Shown here: positions 17,926-26,528 of the stretch, one piece after another
Position numbering within the stretch: the stretch's first letter is position 1
Layout of the letters: every line of letters starts with the position of its first letter
Origin: Notoacmeibacter marinus
GTDB taxonomy: Bacteria; Pseudomonadota; Alphaproteobacteria; Rhizobiales; Rhizobiaceae
Assembly: GCF_002238045.1 (NCBI RefSeq)
Contig: NZ_NBYO01000001.1
Location: 1,116,001 to 1,180,000, forward strand
Direction of reading: 5' to 3'
Length of the DNA stretch: 64,000 bases
The notes under the pieces: model-generated
The model's input: the letters and a program-made list of their open reading frames with translations, nothing else
Database searches by the model: none
Told to the model about the DNA's origin: nothing
Made by a program: the position numbers and the translations under genes

Positions 17926-19335
17926 ATGGAACCGATCGAAATCGGCATTGCCGTCACGGCCGGTCTGCTCCTCGTGGTGATCCTCGGCATGCGGGTCGCC
18001 TTCGCCGCCGCCATTGCCGGTCTCGTCGGTTTGATCTGGATCTTCTGGTCCAAGAAGGGTTATGCGCCCGACCAGTTCGGCTGGGCGTTCACAGTGGCCG
18101 CCAAAACCGCCGGGCAGGTGCCTCATTCGAAGGTTGCCAGCCAGGCGCTTAGCCTGATCCCGACCTTCATCCTGATCGGTTATCTGGCCTACTATGCCGG
18201 CCTGACGCGTGCGCTCTTCGAGGCCGCAAAACGTTGGATGGGCTGGGTGCCGGGCGGCCTTGCCGTCTCGACCATTTTCGCGACCGCCGGCTTTTCCGCC
18301 GTCTCCGGCGCATCGGTGGCCACATCGGCGGTCTTCGCGCGGATTGCGATCCCCGAAATGCTGAAGGTCGGCTACGACAAGCGCTTCGCCGCCGGTGTGG
18401 TCGCCGCCGGCGGCACGCTCGCTTCGCTCATTCCGCCATCCGCCATTCTGGTGATCTACGCCATCATCGTGGAGCAGGATGTCGGCATGCTGCTTCTGGC
18501 CGGCTTTCTGCCCGGCATGGTCTCGGCCGTGATCTATGCCGGCCTCGTCATCGCGCTTGCCATGACCATCAAAGGGTTCGGCCCGCCTGTCGGCGGGTAC
18601 TCCTGGCGGCAGCGCTTGGCCGCCGTGCCCGCCACGTTGCCGATCTTCGTCGTGGTCGCCGTGATCATCCTGTTCGTCTACAACCCGTTCGGTGGCGCGG
18701 CCTGGGGCACGCCGACGGAGGGCGGGGCGATCGGCGCCTTCGTCGTGTTCTGCATGGCGGTTTATCGGGGCATGCGCTGGCCCGAACTCAAAAAGGCGCT
18801 GATCGAAACGGCCAAGCTTTCCGTCATGATCTTTTCGATCATCTGGGGCGTACTGATCTTCGTGCGGTTCCTCGGCTTCGCGCAATTGCCGACCGCCTTT
18901 GCCGACTGGATCGGCGGGCTTGAACAGTCGCCGTGGATCACGCTGATCCTGATCCTTCTGGCCTATGCTGTGCTCGGCATGTTCATGGATGCGATCGGCA
19001 TGATGCTGCTGACCCTTCCGGTGGTCTATCCGGCGGTCATGGCGCTGAATGGCGGGGCGTTCGTTTCGGCCGAAGAGTCCGCCTTCGGCATGAATGGCGT
19101 GCTGTGCGGCGTGTGGTTCGGCATTCTGGTGGTCAAAATGGCCGAACTCTGTCTCATCACCCCGCCCATCGGGCTGAACTGTTTCGTGGTTGCGGGCGTG
19201 CGGGACGACATTTCGGTCCAGGACGTTTTTCGCGGCGCCTCGCCCTTCTTCGTCGCCGATGCGCTGACCATCGCGACGCTCCTTGCCTTTCCGGCCATCG
19301 TGCTGTGGCTGCCGCGCCTCGCCATGGGCAATTGA
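17926..19335 (+). CDS. TRAP transporter large permease (DctM)
   Basis: The 469-residue inner-membrane protein carries the Na+-coupled transport path of the TRAP system. About twelve hydrophobic segments and the family motifs ATAGFSAVSGASVATSAVF, GGTLASLIPPSAILVIYA and the C-terminal LGMFMDAIGMMLLTLPVVYP and CLITPPIGLNCFVVAG are present. Insertion of a loop near residues 45-65 (KKGYAPDQFGWAF) marks a subgroup with a slightly longer N-terminal half. It is last in the operon. Confidence 0.94.
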   Translation: MEPIEIGIAVTAGLLLVVILGMRVAFAAAIAGLVGLIWIFWSKKGYAPDQFGWAFTVAAKTAGQVPHSKVASQALSLIPTFILIGYLAYYAGLTRALFEAAKRWMGWVPGGLAVSTIFATAGFSAVSGASVATSAVFARIAIPEMLKVGYDKRFAAGVVAAGGTLASLIPPSAILVIYAIIVEQDVGMLLLAGFLPGMVSAVIYAGLVIALAMTIKGFGPPVGGYSWRQRLAAVPATLPIFVVVAVIILFVYNPFGGAAWGTPTEGGAIGAFVVFCMAVYRGMRWPELKKALIETAKLSVMIFSIIWGVLIFVRFLGFAQLPTAFADWIGGLEQSPWITLILILLAYAVLGMFMDAIGMMLLTLPVVYPAVMALNGGAFVSAEESAFGMNGVLCGVWFGILVVKMAELCLITPPIGLNCFVVAGVRDDISVQDVFRGASPFFVADALTIATLLAFPAIVLWLPRLAMGN

Positions 19336-19347
19336 AGGCGCTGAAGT

Positions 19348-19369
19348 CCCGCGCCTCCTGCGGCGCGGG
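19348..19369. terminator. possible hairpin terminator after the TRAP operon
   Basis: The arms cccgcgcc and ggcgcggg form an 8-bp GC stem with a 6-base loop between the converging dctM-type and osmC genes. There is no T tract, so intrinsic termination is uncertain. Confidence 0.35.
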
Positions 19370-19395
19370 CTGATCTCGGGCAATCATTGTTGCGC

Positions 19396-19830
19396 TCAGA
19401 CGAGACGCGCATCCAGTGTGATGTCGATGGCTGCCAATGCCTTGGAAAGCGGGCATCCATCCTTCGCCTTGGTCGCCAGCTTCATGAAGGTTTCCTCATC
19501 GATACCGGGCACCTGGCCTTCCAGCGTGATCTTCGAGGATCTGATCGCGAAGCCTTCGCCCTCCTGCTCCACTTCGACAACGCTCTTGGCGTCGAGACTG
19601 TCGGCGGGCGTGCCGTTCTCGGCGAGCATATGCGACAGCTGCATGGCAAAGCAGCCGGCATGGGCAGCAGCAAGCAGTTCCTCTGGATTGGTGCCTGATT
19701 TGCCGTTTTCATCTTCGAAGCGGGACTTGAACGAGTAGCCGTGGCTGGACAATGCGCCGGACTGCGTGTCGAGCGTGCCCTTGCCATCGGCCAGGCTGCC
19801 TTGCCAGTTCGCGGTTGCGTGACGTTTCAT
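19396..19830 (-). CDS. osmC: OsmC family peroxiredoxin
   Basis: The 144-residue cytoplasmic thiol peroxidase reduces organic hydroperoxides. Both catalytic cysteines are in place: LLAAAHAGCFAMQLSHML and, near the C-terminus, KAKDGCPLSKAL. The N-terminal MKRHATANWQGSLADGKGTL and SRFEDENGKSGTNPEELL match OsmC rather than Ohr. It is monocistronic and convergent with the TRAP operon. Confidence 0.92.
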   Translation of the reverse strand: MKRHATANWQGSLADGKGTLDTQSGALSSHGYSFKSRFEDENGKSGTNPEELLAAAHAGCFAMQLSHMLAENGTPADSLDAKSVVEVEQEGEGFAIRSSKITLEGQVPGIDEETFMKLATKAKDGCPLSKALAAIDITLDARLV

Positions 19831-20020
19831 ATTGTAGGCCTTTCAAGTCGGTGAAGATTGCGGCGCGACGTGGTTGCCCGCCGTCCCATCCTCAACGATG
19901 GCGGCCACGCCGGGTTGCATTCGTCCTGCGCAGCATCTCCGATCGATGCAGGCCGTTCTTGCCGCAGGGGGCTCGGCCCTTATGTTCTTGCAACTTGAGG
20001 CGATCGAAGAGGTAGCGCGC

Positions 20021-21184
20021 ATGGAATCGACCTGGTCCGCTCGGCTGAGAAAGAAGATCCATCACGCGGAGCGGTATCTCGATCGTGGCCGCCGGTCGCT
20101 TCGCCGCGGGCTCGGCCTTACGAAACCGGCACTTATCCAGCCCTATCTCGGCTTCGGCACCGCCGACCGCCTCTGGTTTCGCGGCAGGGTCATCGAGGAC
20201 CGCAACGAGGTGGCGCATTTGAACAGCCAGTCGCTCCTGACCAATCTGCGCTACACATACAAGCGCTACGCCACTCGGGAAATTCCGGGTGCGAAGATCG
20301 GGTGGCGGATCGGCAGCCAGAGCGGCGAACTCATTACCGACGATGAAGGCTATTTCGATCTCACCATCGCGCCGGGCGCCGATTTCGACGAGAGCGGGCC
20401 CTGGCAGAATGTCGACCTGACGCTGCTCGATGCCGGCCAGGCCGATGCGCCACCGCTCGAAGCGCGCTGTCGCATCCGCACGCCCCGGCCGGACGCGCAG
20501 TTCGGAGTGATTTCCGACATTGACGATACGATCGTCAAAACCGGCGCGTTCAATTTCATGAAGCACTGGCGAACGGTCGTCTCTCATTCGGCTGCCGGGC
20601 GGCAGGTTCTGCCGGGCACGTCGGCGCTCTATTCGGCTTTAGCTGCCGGCGCTGCGGGACCGGAGACCAACCCGGTGGTTTATGTTTCCTCCAGTCCCTG
20701 GAATCTCGCCGATTTGTTCGAACGGTTCATGGCGCTGAACGACATTCCTCTTGGCCCCATGCTGCTGAAGGATTTCGGCCTGGACGAAACCAAATGGTTC
20801 ACCGGTGGCCATTCGGGACACAAGGGCAAGATGATCGACCGGGTGATGAAAACCTGGCCGGCTCTCAATTTCATCCTGATCGGCGATTCCGGCCAGCGCG
20901 ACGCTCATATCTATGCCGACGCGATCGAGACCCATCCCGGGCGGGTCATGGCAGTCTTCATCCGCGATGTCGCCCATGTGAACGAAGACCAGATCGCACG
21001 GTTGAAGACGGTTGCGGGACGGCATTCCATCCCCGTGGCCGTCACCGATGACCTTTCCGCCGCCTCGGAAATATGTGCGCAAAATGGCTGGATCGGCGGG
21101 CAGGAGAAGGAGGAGGTGGAAGCCGAGATCGAGGCAATGGACAACCATCCCGAAGCATGGCTGCATCGCCACGCAGACAGCTAG
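20021..21184 (+). CDS. App1-family phosphatidate phosphatase-like protein (DUF2183)
   Basis: The 387-residue protein has an N-terminal half containing a beta-rich domain and, from about residue 165, the App1/DUF2183 catalytic domain: VISDIDDTIVKTG with the HAD-like DxDDT nucleophile, VYVSSSPWNLADLFERFM, and FILIGDSGQRDAHIYAD. Yeast App1p is a Mg2+-dependent phosphatidate phosphatase; the bacterial substrate is not known. The ATG at 20021 follows gaggtagcgcgc; starts further upstream are possible. Its TAG stop (21182-21184) lies in the CTAG end of the adjacent MITE-like element, so the original C-terminus may have been changed. Confidence 0.85.
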   Translation: MESTWSARLRKKIHHAERYLDRGRRSLRRGLGLTKPALIQPYLGFGTADRLWFRGRVIEDRNEVAHLNSQSLLTNLRYTYKRYATREIPGAKIGWRIGSQSGELITDDEGYFDLTIAPGADFDESGPWQNVDLTLLDAGQADAPPLEARCRIRTPRPDAQFGVISDIDDTIVKTGAFNFMKHWRTVVSHSAAGRQVLPGTSALYSALAAGAAGPETNPVVYVSSSPWNLADLFERFMALNDIPLGPMLLKDFGLDETKWFTGGHSGHKGKMIDRVMKTWPALNFILIGDSGQRDAHIYADAIETHPGRVMAVFIRDVAHVNEDQIARLKTVAGRHSIPVAVTDDLSAASEICAQNGWIGGQEKEEVEAEIEAMDNHPEAWLHRHADS

Positions 21185-21448
21185 GTCATGAACTCATAAA
21201 TGGAACTGTTTTGGCGGCAGAATGGGCAAAGAGATGCGAGGAAGCGCTCGAAAAGCGGGTCGGTCACACGGTTGAGAGAGCTGACAATGAAGATTGAAGG
21301 CCATTCGCCGTTCGGGGAATATGGCGGATTTGACCGGCCAATGGGCTGCAAAAATCTGAAAATGCCGACATTTCCGTCGCCTTTGCGCTTGTTGTCCGGA
21401 CACATCCGCTCATACCGAAATCAACCCCATTATGAGTTCATGACCTAG
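21181..21448. mobile_element. MITE-like element with 19-bp terminal inverted repeats
   Basis: The left end ctaggtcatgaactcataa (21181-21199) is matched exactly by the reverse complement of the right end (21430-21448), and similarity continues a few bases with one indel. CTAG at each end is either a 4-bp target duplication or a TA duplication within it, as seen in some IS5-family relatives. The 268-bp interior is poorer in GC than the neighbours and has no transposase motif, so this is a non-autonomous element or internally deleted IS. It abuts the App1-like gene and lies 112 bases before msrA. Confidence 0.75.
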
Positions 21449-21560
21449 CCCAGCGCCGGCCATCGATGTGTGAAACAAAGCCACGCCTCCATTCGTTATT
21501 GAACAGGTAACGAATGCGAACGCGGCATCCCGCCGGTGTTTCGCCACGCTGGAGGATTTC

Positions 21561-22214
21561 ATGGCCCGACGTCAATTCGCTGCCGCCGCAATCGCGCTGA
21601 CCCTATCGGGCACCACGCTCGCCGCTCCGGCTTTCGCCGATACCGCCATCTTCGCGGGCGGATGCTTCTGGTGTGTCGAGAGCGACTTCGACAAGGTCGA
21701 TGGCGTGACCGAAACGGTCTCCGGCTATGTTGGCGGCACGACGGACAATCCGACATACAAGACCTATGAGGCGGGCGGGCACCGCGAGGCCGTCAGGATC
21801 ACCTACGACCCCGCCAAGGTCAGCTATGGCGAACTTGTCGGCATCCTGCTGCGCAGTATCGATGTAACAGACGATGGCGGCCAGTTCTGCGATCGCGGGC
21901 AAGGCTATACATCCGGCATCTATCCGCTTTCCGCCGAACAAGAGACCGAAGCGGAGAAAGCCAAGGCTGCCGCGGCTGAGGAACTGGGCGGCCAGATCGT
22001 CACGCCGGTCGAGCCGGTGACGACGAAGGATGCGTTCACCGATGCCGAAGAATACCACCAGGACTACTACATGAAGGACGATTTCCGTCTTTCGCCCGGC
22101 GGTGTGACGGCCAAGGCTGCCTATAAATATTACCGGGCCGCCTGCGGGCGCGACGATCGCGTCCGCGAAGTCTGGGGCGACAATGCCTTCAAGGGCATTC
22201 CGGGCCTCAGCTAG
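21561..22214 (+). CDS. msrA: peptide-methionine (S)-S-oxide reductase, exported form
   Basis: MsrA repairs oxidised methionine. The 217-residue protein has an N-terminal signal peptide (MARRQFAAAAIALTLSGTTL, cleavage near PAFA), so the enzyme acts in the periplasm, unlike the usual cytoplasmic form. The catalytic motif FAGGCFWCVES has Cys35; YVGGTTDNPTY, SYGELVGILLRSID and AEEYHQDYY are intact, and the C-terminal ACGRDD supplies a candidate recycling cysteine. A DUF302 gene follows at 29 bases, probably in the same transcript. Confidence 0.93.
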   Translation: MARRQFAAAAIALTLSGTTLAAPAFADTAIFAGGCFWCVESDFDKVDGVTETVSGYVGGTTDNPTYKTYEAGGHREAVRITYDPAKVSYGELVGILLRSIDVTDDGGQFCDRGQGYTSGIYPLSAEQETEAEKAKAAAAEELGGQIVTPVEPVTTKDAFTDAEEYHQDYYMKDDFRLSPGGVTAKAAYKYYRAACGRDDRVREVWGDNAFKGIPGLS

Positions 22215-22243
22215 TGGGAGGCCTCACACAAGGAGACGGAAAG

Positions 22244-22702
22244 ATGAAATATCTTGGACTGACAGGTGCCGTGGCACTCGGTCTTGCCGGCCCGGCCATC
22301 GCTGCGGATTCTCAGATGCTTACCAAGAACGCAGAGGGCAGTGTCGACGAGGTTGCCAGCCGGCTGGTTGACGTCGCCAAACAGGCCGGGGCGATGATCG
22401 TCGCCCGTGTCGATCATGCGCAGAATGCGGCTTCGGTGGAGGCCGACATGCCGCCCACCGTTCTTGTCATCTTTGGCAATCCCAAGATCGGCACGTCCAT
22501 TATCCAATCGGACAGGAAGGCGGGGCTCGATCTGCCCATCCGCGTGCTGATCTGGCAGGAGGGTGAAGTCACGAAGATCGGCTATCTTGACCCCACCGTG
22601 CTGGCGAGCCGCTACGAGCTGGACGAGGGCGCAAAAGCGTCCATTGAAAAGATGGCGGGCGCGCTGAACAAGCTGACGGATGCCGCGGCAACCGCCAAAT
22701 AA
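22244..22702 (+). CDS. exported DUF302 protein
   Basis: The 152-residue product has a signal peptide (MKYLGLTGAVALGLAGPAIA) and a DUF302 domain (PF03625): SVDEVASRLVDVAKQAGAMI, VARVDHAQNAA, TVLVIFGNPKIGTSII and the closing DLPIRVLIWQEG. The domain occurs alone in many periplasmic proteins; no biochemical role is established. The ATG follows aaggagacggaaag. Next to exported MsrA it may belong to an envelope stress function, which is inference. Confidence 0.88.
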   Translation: MKYLGLTGAVALGLAGPAIAADSQMLTKNAEGSVDEVASRLVDVAKQAGAMIVARVDHAQNAASVEADMPPTVLVIFGNPKIGTSIIQSDRKAGLDLPIRVLIWQEGEVTKIGYLDPTVLASRYELDEGAKASIEKMAGALNKLTDAAATAK

Positions 22703-22721
22703 GGCTACGGTTATCGAATGT

Positions 22722-22762
22722 GAAAAGGGGCAGCACCGTTACGGAGGCTGCCCTTTTCCGTT
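22722..22762. terminator. rho-independent terminator between the DUF302 and TadG-like genes
   Basis: The arms gaaaaggggcagc and gctgcccttttc pair around a 12-base loop; A-rich left and T-rich right flanks make it bidirectional between converging genes. Confidence 0.8.
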
Positions 22763-22779
22763 TGCCGCCATGGCGGCGA

Positions 22780-24648
22780 TCAGCTGGCCAGGTAGGTCCG
22801 CTTGATCTGCGTGGCGATATCCTTGAAAGCCTTTTCGAGACCGCCGCGGATGGCGTTGACGGCCTGGTCCGGATTATCGGCGCAGCCCGACAGAAGCGAT
22901 GAGTCGCCATCGACGAGGTTGACGGTATAGATCTCCACGCCGTTGGCCTTCGCCGTATTGCAGGCAGCCGATGTCCTGGCGTTGATCCAGTCGCGTGTCG
23001 GCTGGTCGACCACCCATTGGCGACCGTTCCAAACGTTGACGTTTTTCCAATAGTTCTGAGTGTTTTCGCCATCGGTCATCAGCACGATAATCTTACGAGA
23101 AGTACCAGCCGCACGCGCCCCGCTTAGCGGCGCGTTGGCAGATAAGGTCTCCATGCCCCACGCCACACCGATTGTAATATTCGTCCAGCCGGAGGGCGTC
23201 ATCGCATTGATCTTGTTCTTGATCGTTGCATGCTGGTCGCTCAGACCGGTGACATAACTTAGCGAGTCTTCAGCACACTGAGCGGGCCTGTAAGCCGTAT
23301 CCTGACCATCGATCGGTGTGACATAGCCGGTGATGTCATACGGCATAGCGCGATCCACATAGCAGCCCTCATAGGTCGTCACGCCATCCGCGACAAAGAT
23401 GAGGTCGGCATCGGGCGTATAGGTGTCGCTTGTGATGTCTTTTCCGTTGAGCGGACCGTTATCGTAAGCCGTACTTGTGTCTGTAACGGTCTGTGTAACG
23501 GGAGCGGGCTCCGGCTGGTCGAATATCATGGCGTCGTAATAGTGTACTGCTCCGCAGGGTGTCCGATCGCCGCTATTGTAGCTGGATTCGGATTCGCACG
23601 TTCCTGAATATCGATAGATGCGGTAGCGATCGTTCTCCTTGGTCGAAATATAAACGCGCGAGTCGATCACATAATAAGTCGAGTAGCTATATCGTTTGCA
23701 ATAGTAGCCGCTCCACCAATTGCCCCCCCACTTCACGCATTCGGCACGGGTTCTGGCATCGGACGAGACAACCCAGCGGCCCTGCTGTTCGAGAGGCAGT
23801 CCAAACCCCAGCTTTCCGGCGTTGCACCATTGCGTTTCATAGGACGAGACATTCGTCAGGAGCGAGCAATCCATCTCGAAGTCGGGCTGTGTTGTAATCG
23901 TTCTCGTCGTCGTCGTGGTGGTCTGGTTGGCTTCGCAAAGAGCCTTTTCGAGCCTGCCGCTCTCCGTGCTGTCATCGATATTCGTGCAATCGATGGTATC
24001 GTAGACATTATCGACCGCAGGCGCCGTTAGATTCACACGAACCTGCGAATCGAACGGTACGAGGGCGATCTTGATCGAACTGTTGCCGGCGAACTGATCG
24101 ACGAAGGTCGTGGCGGCATTTTTCAGTTCGGTCATCCGCGTTGTCGACGTGTTATCGTCCCAACCCATCGAACCGGAATTGTCGAGCACCAACGCAATGT
24201 CGATCTGCTGATTGCCGGTCTTGACCACGGAATCGATATTGGCGTCGAAAAGCGTGCCGATCGGCAGGATCGTGGCGCCATCGCCGACCGTCGCAACCAC
24301 ACTGTAAGTGTAGGTGTCCGGACTGGAGCCGCCGCTGCTGCTGCTCTCGACCAGCTTGGCCGACGAGATGTTCAGATCCGTCTTCGCGGAATCCAGATTG
24401 GCCTGGAAAACGGAATCGGCAAGAGAGCTTCGCTCGGCCGCCGTCGCCAGGCCCGAGGTCGCCGCGGCAAGCGCCGCCGCGTCGGAGGCCTGTTGCACGA
24501 CTGTTCGAACACCAAGCGCGCGCACCGTATCGATCGGCACGGTCACGGCGATCAGAAGGGGAACCGTCAGGAGGGCGGCCATCATGCCGTAATTGCCCCG
24601 CCGATGACGAAGAAAACGCGCGATCGAATAAGAAAGATTGCTCAACAT
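22780..24648 (-). CDS. TadG-like von Willebrand factor A protein
   Basis: The 622-residue envelope protein starts with the TadE/TadG-type N-terminus (RHRRGNYGMMAALLTVPLL hydrophobic helix, then VVQQASDAAALAAATSG). A VWA domain opens with the MIDAS motif ALVLDNSGSMG (D156, S158, S160) and resumes near residue 519 with KIIVLMTDGEN. Between them lies an insert of about 260 residues rich in Tyr, Ser and Thr, with a hexathreonine run and many cysteines. TadG proteins belong to Flp-pilus loci, but no other tad gene is present here. The insert is poorer in GC than the domain borders. ATG at 24648 has the standard N-terminus. Confidence 0.82.
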   Translation of the reverse strand: MLSNLSYSIARFLRHRRGNYGMMAALLTVPLLIAVTVPIDTVRALGVRTVVQQASDAAALAAATSGLATAAERSSLADSVFQANLDSAKTDLNISSAKLVESSSSGGSSPDTYTYSVVATVGDGATILPIGTLFDANIDSVVKTGNQQIDIALVLDNSGSMGWDDNTSTTRMTELKNAATTFVDQFAGNSSIKIALVPFDSQVRVNLTAPAVDNVYDTIDCTNIDDSTESGRLEKALCEANQTTTTTTRTITTQPDFEMDCSLLTNVSSYETQWCNAGKLGFGLPLEQQGRWVVSSDARTRAECVKWGGNWWSGYYCKRYSYSTYYVIDSRVYISTKENDRYRIYRYSGTCESESSYNSGDRTPCGAVHYYDAMIFDQPEPAPVTQTVTDTSTAYDNGPLNGKDITSDTYTPDADLIFVADGVTTYEGCYVDRAMPYDITGYVTPIDGQDTAYRPAQCAEDSLSYVTGLSDQHATIKNKINAMTPSGWTNITIGVAWGMETLSANAPLSGARAAGTSRKIIVLMTDGENTQNYWKNVNVWNGRQWVVDQPTRDWINARTSAACNTAKANGVEIYTVNLVDGDSSLLSGCADNPDQAVNAIRGGLEKAFKDIATQIKRTYLAS

Positions 24649-24805
24649 GGTCGTGCCCCGGCATTTCAACATTGCCGAGCATAATGGGGGTCAGCCTAAT
24701 ATCGCGTTGAATGAAAAGGTAAACCCGGCCTAAATACTATGCTTAGAACACGATATGAAAATCTGCTTCCCGGCCGCGCTGGATTGCCAGTGGCGCTTCC
24801 AGTTC

Positions 24806-25861
24806 CTATTGTCCGGCTGTTTCCGATGCAGATGAGCGAGCTGTCGCAATACGCGCCGGCTTTGGCGGTTTGTCACCGGCGGGCCATCCCTCACGCTGGC
24901 TCGTCCTGTCTCCATCGACGTCTTCGGTCTGGTCGTGAAAAAGTGAAACCACCGTTTCATAGGGCAGATCGATGCCCGCTTCATCGAGGCCGTTCTTGAT
25001 CGCCTCGATGACGTTCGATTTGACCTCAAGCACGTCAGCGCGGCGCGGATCGGTCCACCAACGGGCCCGCAACGTCACCCATGAAGCAGCCAGATCCACC
25101 ACCAGCACGTCCGGTGCAGGGTCGCCCAGCACGCCATTGGTGCCTTCCATAGCTTTCAGGATCGTCGGTTTGGCCTGGGCGATCTCGTCCCCATAACCAA
25201 TGCCGACATCGTATTCGCTGCGTCGAGATTCAAAGGCGGTGTTGACGATTACGGCATTGGTATAGACGTCGGCATTCGGGATCAGCGCCAAGCGTCCATC
25301 ATAGGTCCGGATCGCCGTCACGCGCGTTTCGATATGATCGACCGTGCCCTCATAGCCGTCGATGACGATCTGATCGCCCGGCCGGAACGACTGACGAATG
25401 AGGATCAGCAGACCCGCCAGCCAGTTTTGAAGAATGTCCTTGAACGCGAAACCGATCGCCACGGAGCCAATGCCGAGACCGGCGACCAGGTCGGCCGGTT
25501 TGAGGGTCGGCAGAATGATCGTCATGGCTAGGAGGCCACCAAGAACGATCAGGGCCGCTTTGACAAACCCGCCCAACACTTCGCCGAGATTGGCGCGGTC
25601 GTTCCGGCGTGCCCAGAGAAGCAGCGAGCGTTTAGCGCCCATACCGATCAACCAGAGCAGGACGAAGACGACGGTGGCGACCATGATATTGGGCAGCAGC
25701 GTCACGAAACCGTCGATCCAGCCATCGAGCTTTTCGTAAAGGCCACGTGGGCTCACATCGATCTGCTCGGGTGTGACCGCGACTTCGCCATCGCTGGCAA
25801 TCGCGGCGTCCTCAGCGGTCTTGGCACCGCTTTGCGCGAAGGGCATCAGATAGGCCGACAT
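24806..25861 (-). CDS. small-conductance mechanosensitive channel (MscS family)
   Basis: The 351-residue inner-membrane channel has three transmembrane segments, the pore-lining helix containing LVAGLGIGSVAIGFAFKDIL, and the MscS beta domain (QSFRPGDQIVIDGYEGTVDH, LIPNADVYTNAVIVN). MscS channels release solutes on hypo-osmotic shock. The C-terminal cytoplasmic domain is followed by a 40-residue charged tail. A strong gaggagag precedes the ATG at 25861. It lies 19 bases after the unknown gene and so in the ubiH transcript. Confidence 0.92.
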   Translation of the reverse strand: MSAYLMPFAQSGAKTAEDAAIASDGEVAVTPEQIDVSPRGLYEKLDGWIDGFVTLLPNIMVATVVFVLLWLIGMGAKRSLLLWARRNDRANLGEVLGGFVKAALIVLGGLLAMTIILPTLKPADLVAGLGIGSVAIGFAFKDILQNWLAGLLILIRQSFRPGDQIVIDGYEGTVDHIETRVTAIRTYDGRLALIPNADVYTNAVIVNTAFESRRSEYDVGIGYGDEIAQAKPTILKAMEGTNGVLGDPAPDVLVVDLAASWVTLRARWWTDPRRADVLEVKSNVIEAIKNGLDEAGIDLPYETVVSLFHDQTEDVDGDRTSQREGWPAGDKPPKPARIATARSSASETAGQ

Positions 25862-25880
25862 GCTCTCTCCTCGTTCGTTC

Positions 25881-26528
25881 TCAGGCAGCGGCGGAAATGG
25901 CCAGAAGGCGGTCCATCAGCGCGACGTTGCACGGCACGGTTTCGGCCAATGGCTCTTCCAGAAGAAGCAGGCTTTCCACGTCCGCCTTTTCCACGGCAAT
26001 GCGCTGCGAATGGCGGACGACGTCGGCATCGCCCTCCATTAGCGAGCGCCCTTCGCCGTAGAGAAGCCGCGCCGCTTCCGCCGGCCGGTCGTCCGTGCCG
26101 AGAAATGCGATGGACAGATGCTCACCCCGTTCATGGGCACCCATAGCCAGAAAGGCAGCAAAAAGAACCGCGCCGGTCTTCGGCCCATCGATCAGCGCGG
26201 GCCACTGGAAGTCGTCGTAGTGGTGATGGATGAACAGGCCGCCGAGAACCGGGTCGCTGAAATGGACGGAACCGTCCTTCTGCGGTTTGGGTTGAGCGGA
26301 CGTCTGATCGAACCGGCGCGGCGGCTCCAGATGATCGACCATGGACGCAAGGGCCGGAAGGCGGTGCCGTTCGCACCAGAGTGTCATCTCGCCGGCAAGC
26401 GAAGCCAGTTGAGCCGGATAGGCGCGGGCGCGGGCCGCCGCCTCCACCGCACCGGACAGTCGATCGAAAGTGACGCGCTGGCGCGACGGTTTGCGCGTAT
26501 CGGCGCCTGCCCCTGCGCCGTTCTTCAT
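25881..26528 (-). CDS. conserved-looking protein of unknown function
   Basis: The 215-residue soluble protein has no signal peptide. Visible segments are QRVTFDRLSGAVEAAARARA, WCERHRLPALASMVDHLEPP, GGLFIHHHYDDFQWPALIDG (a run of three histidines) and DVESLLLLEEPLAETVP. I do not recognise the family. Its start overlaps the ubiH stop by four bases and its stop is 19 bases before mscS, so it is translated from the same mRNA. Codon use looks like that of its neighbours. Function cannot be assigned. Confidence 0.75.
   Translation of the reverse strand: MKNGAGAGADTRKPSRQRVTFDRLSGAVEAAARARAYPAQLASLAGEMTLWCERHRLPALASMVDHLEPPRRFDQTSAQPKPQKDGSVHFSDPVLGGLFIHHHYDDFQWPALIDGPKTGAVLFAAFLAMGAHERGEHLSIAFLGTDDRPAEAARLLYGEGRSLMEGDADVVRHSQRIAVEKADVESLLLLEEPLAETVPCNVALMDRLLAISAAA

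Noticed and set aside
17797-19383. Minus-strand open frame of 528 codons opposite the TRAP large permease
   Set aside because: The translation is His/Asp/Gly/Arg-rich and lacks motifs; the plus-strand DctM reading is unambiguous.
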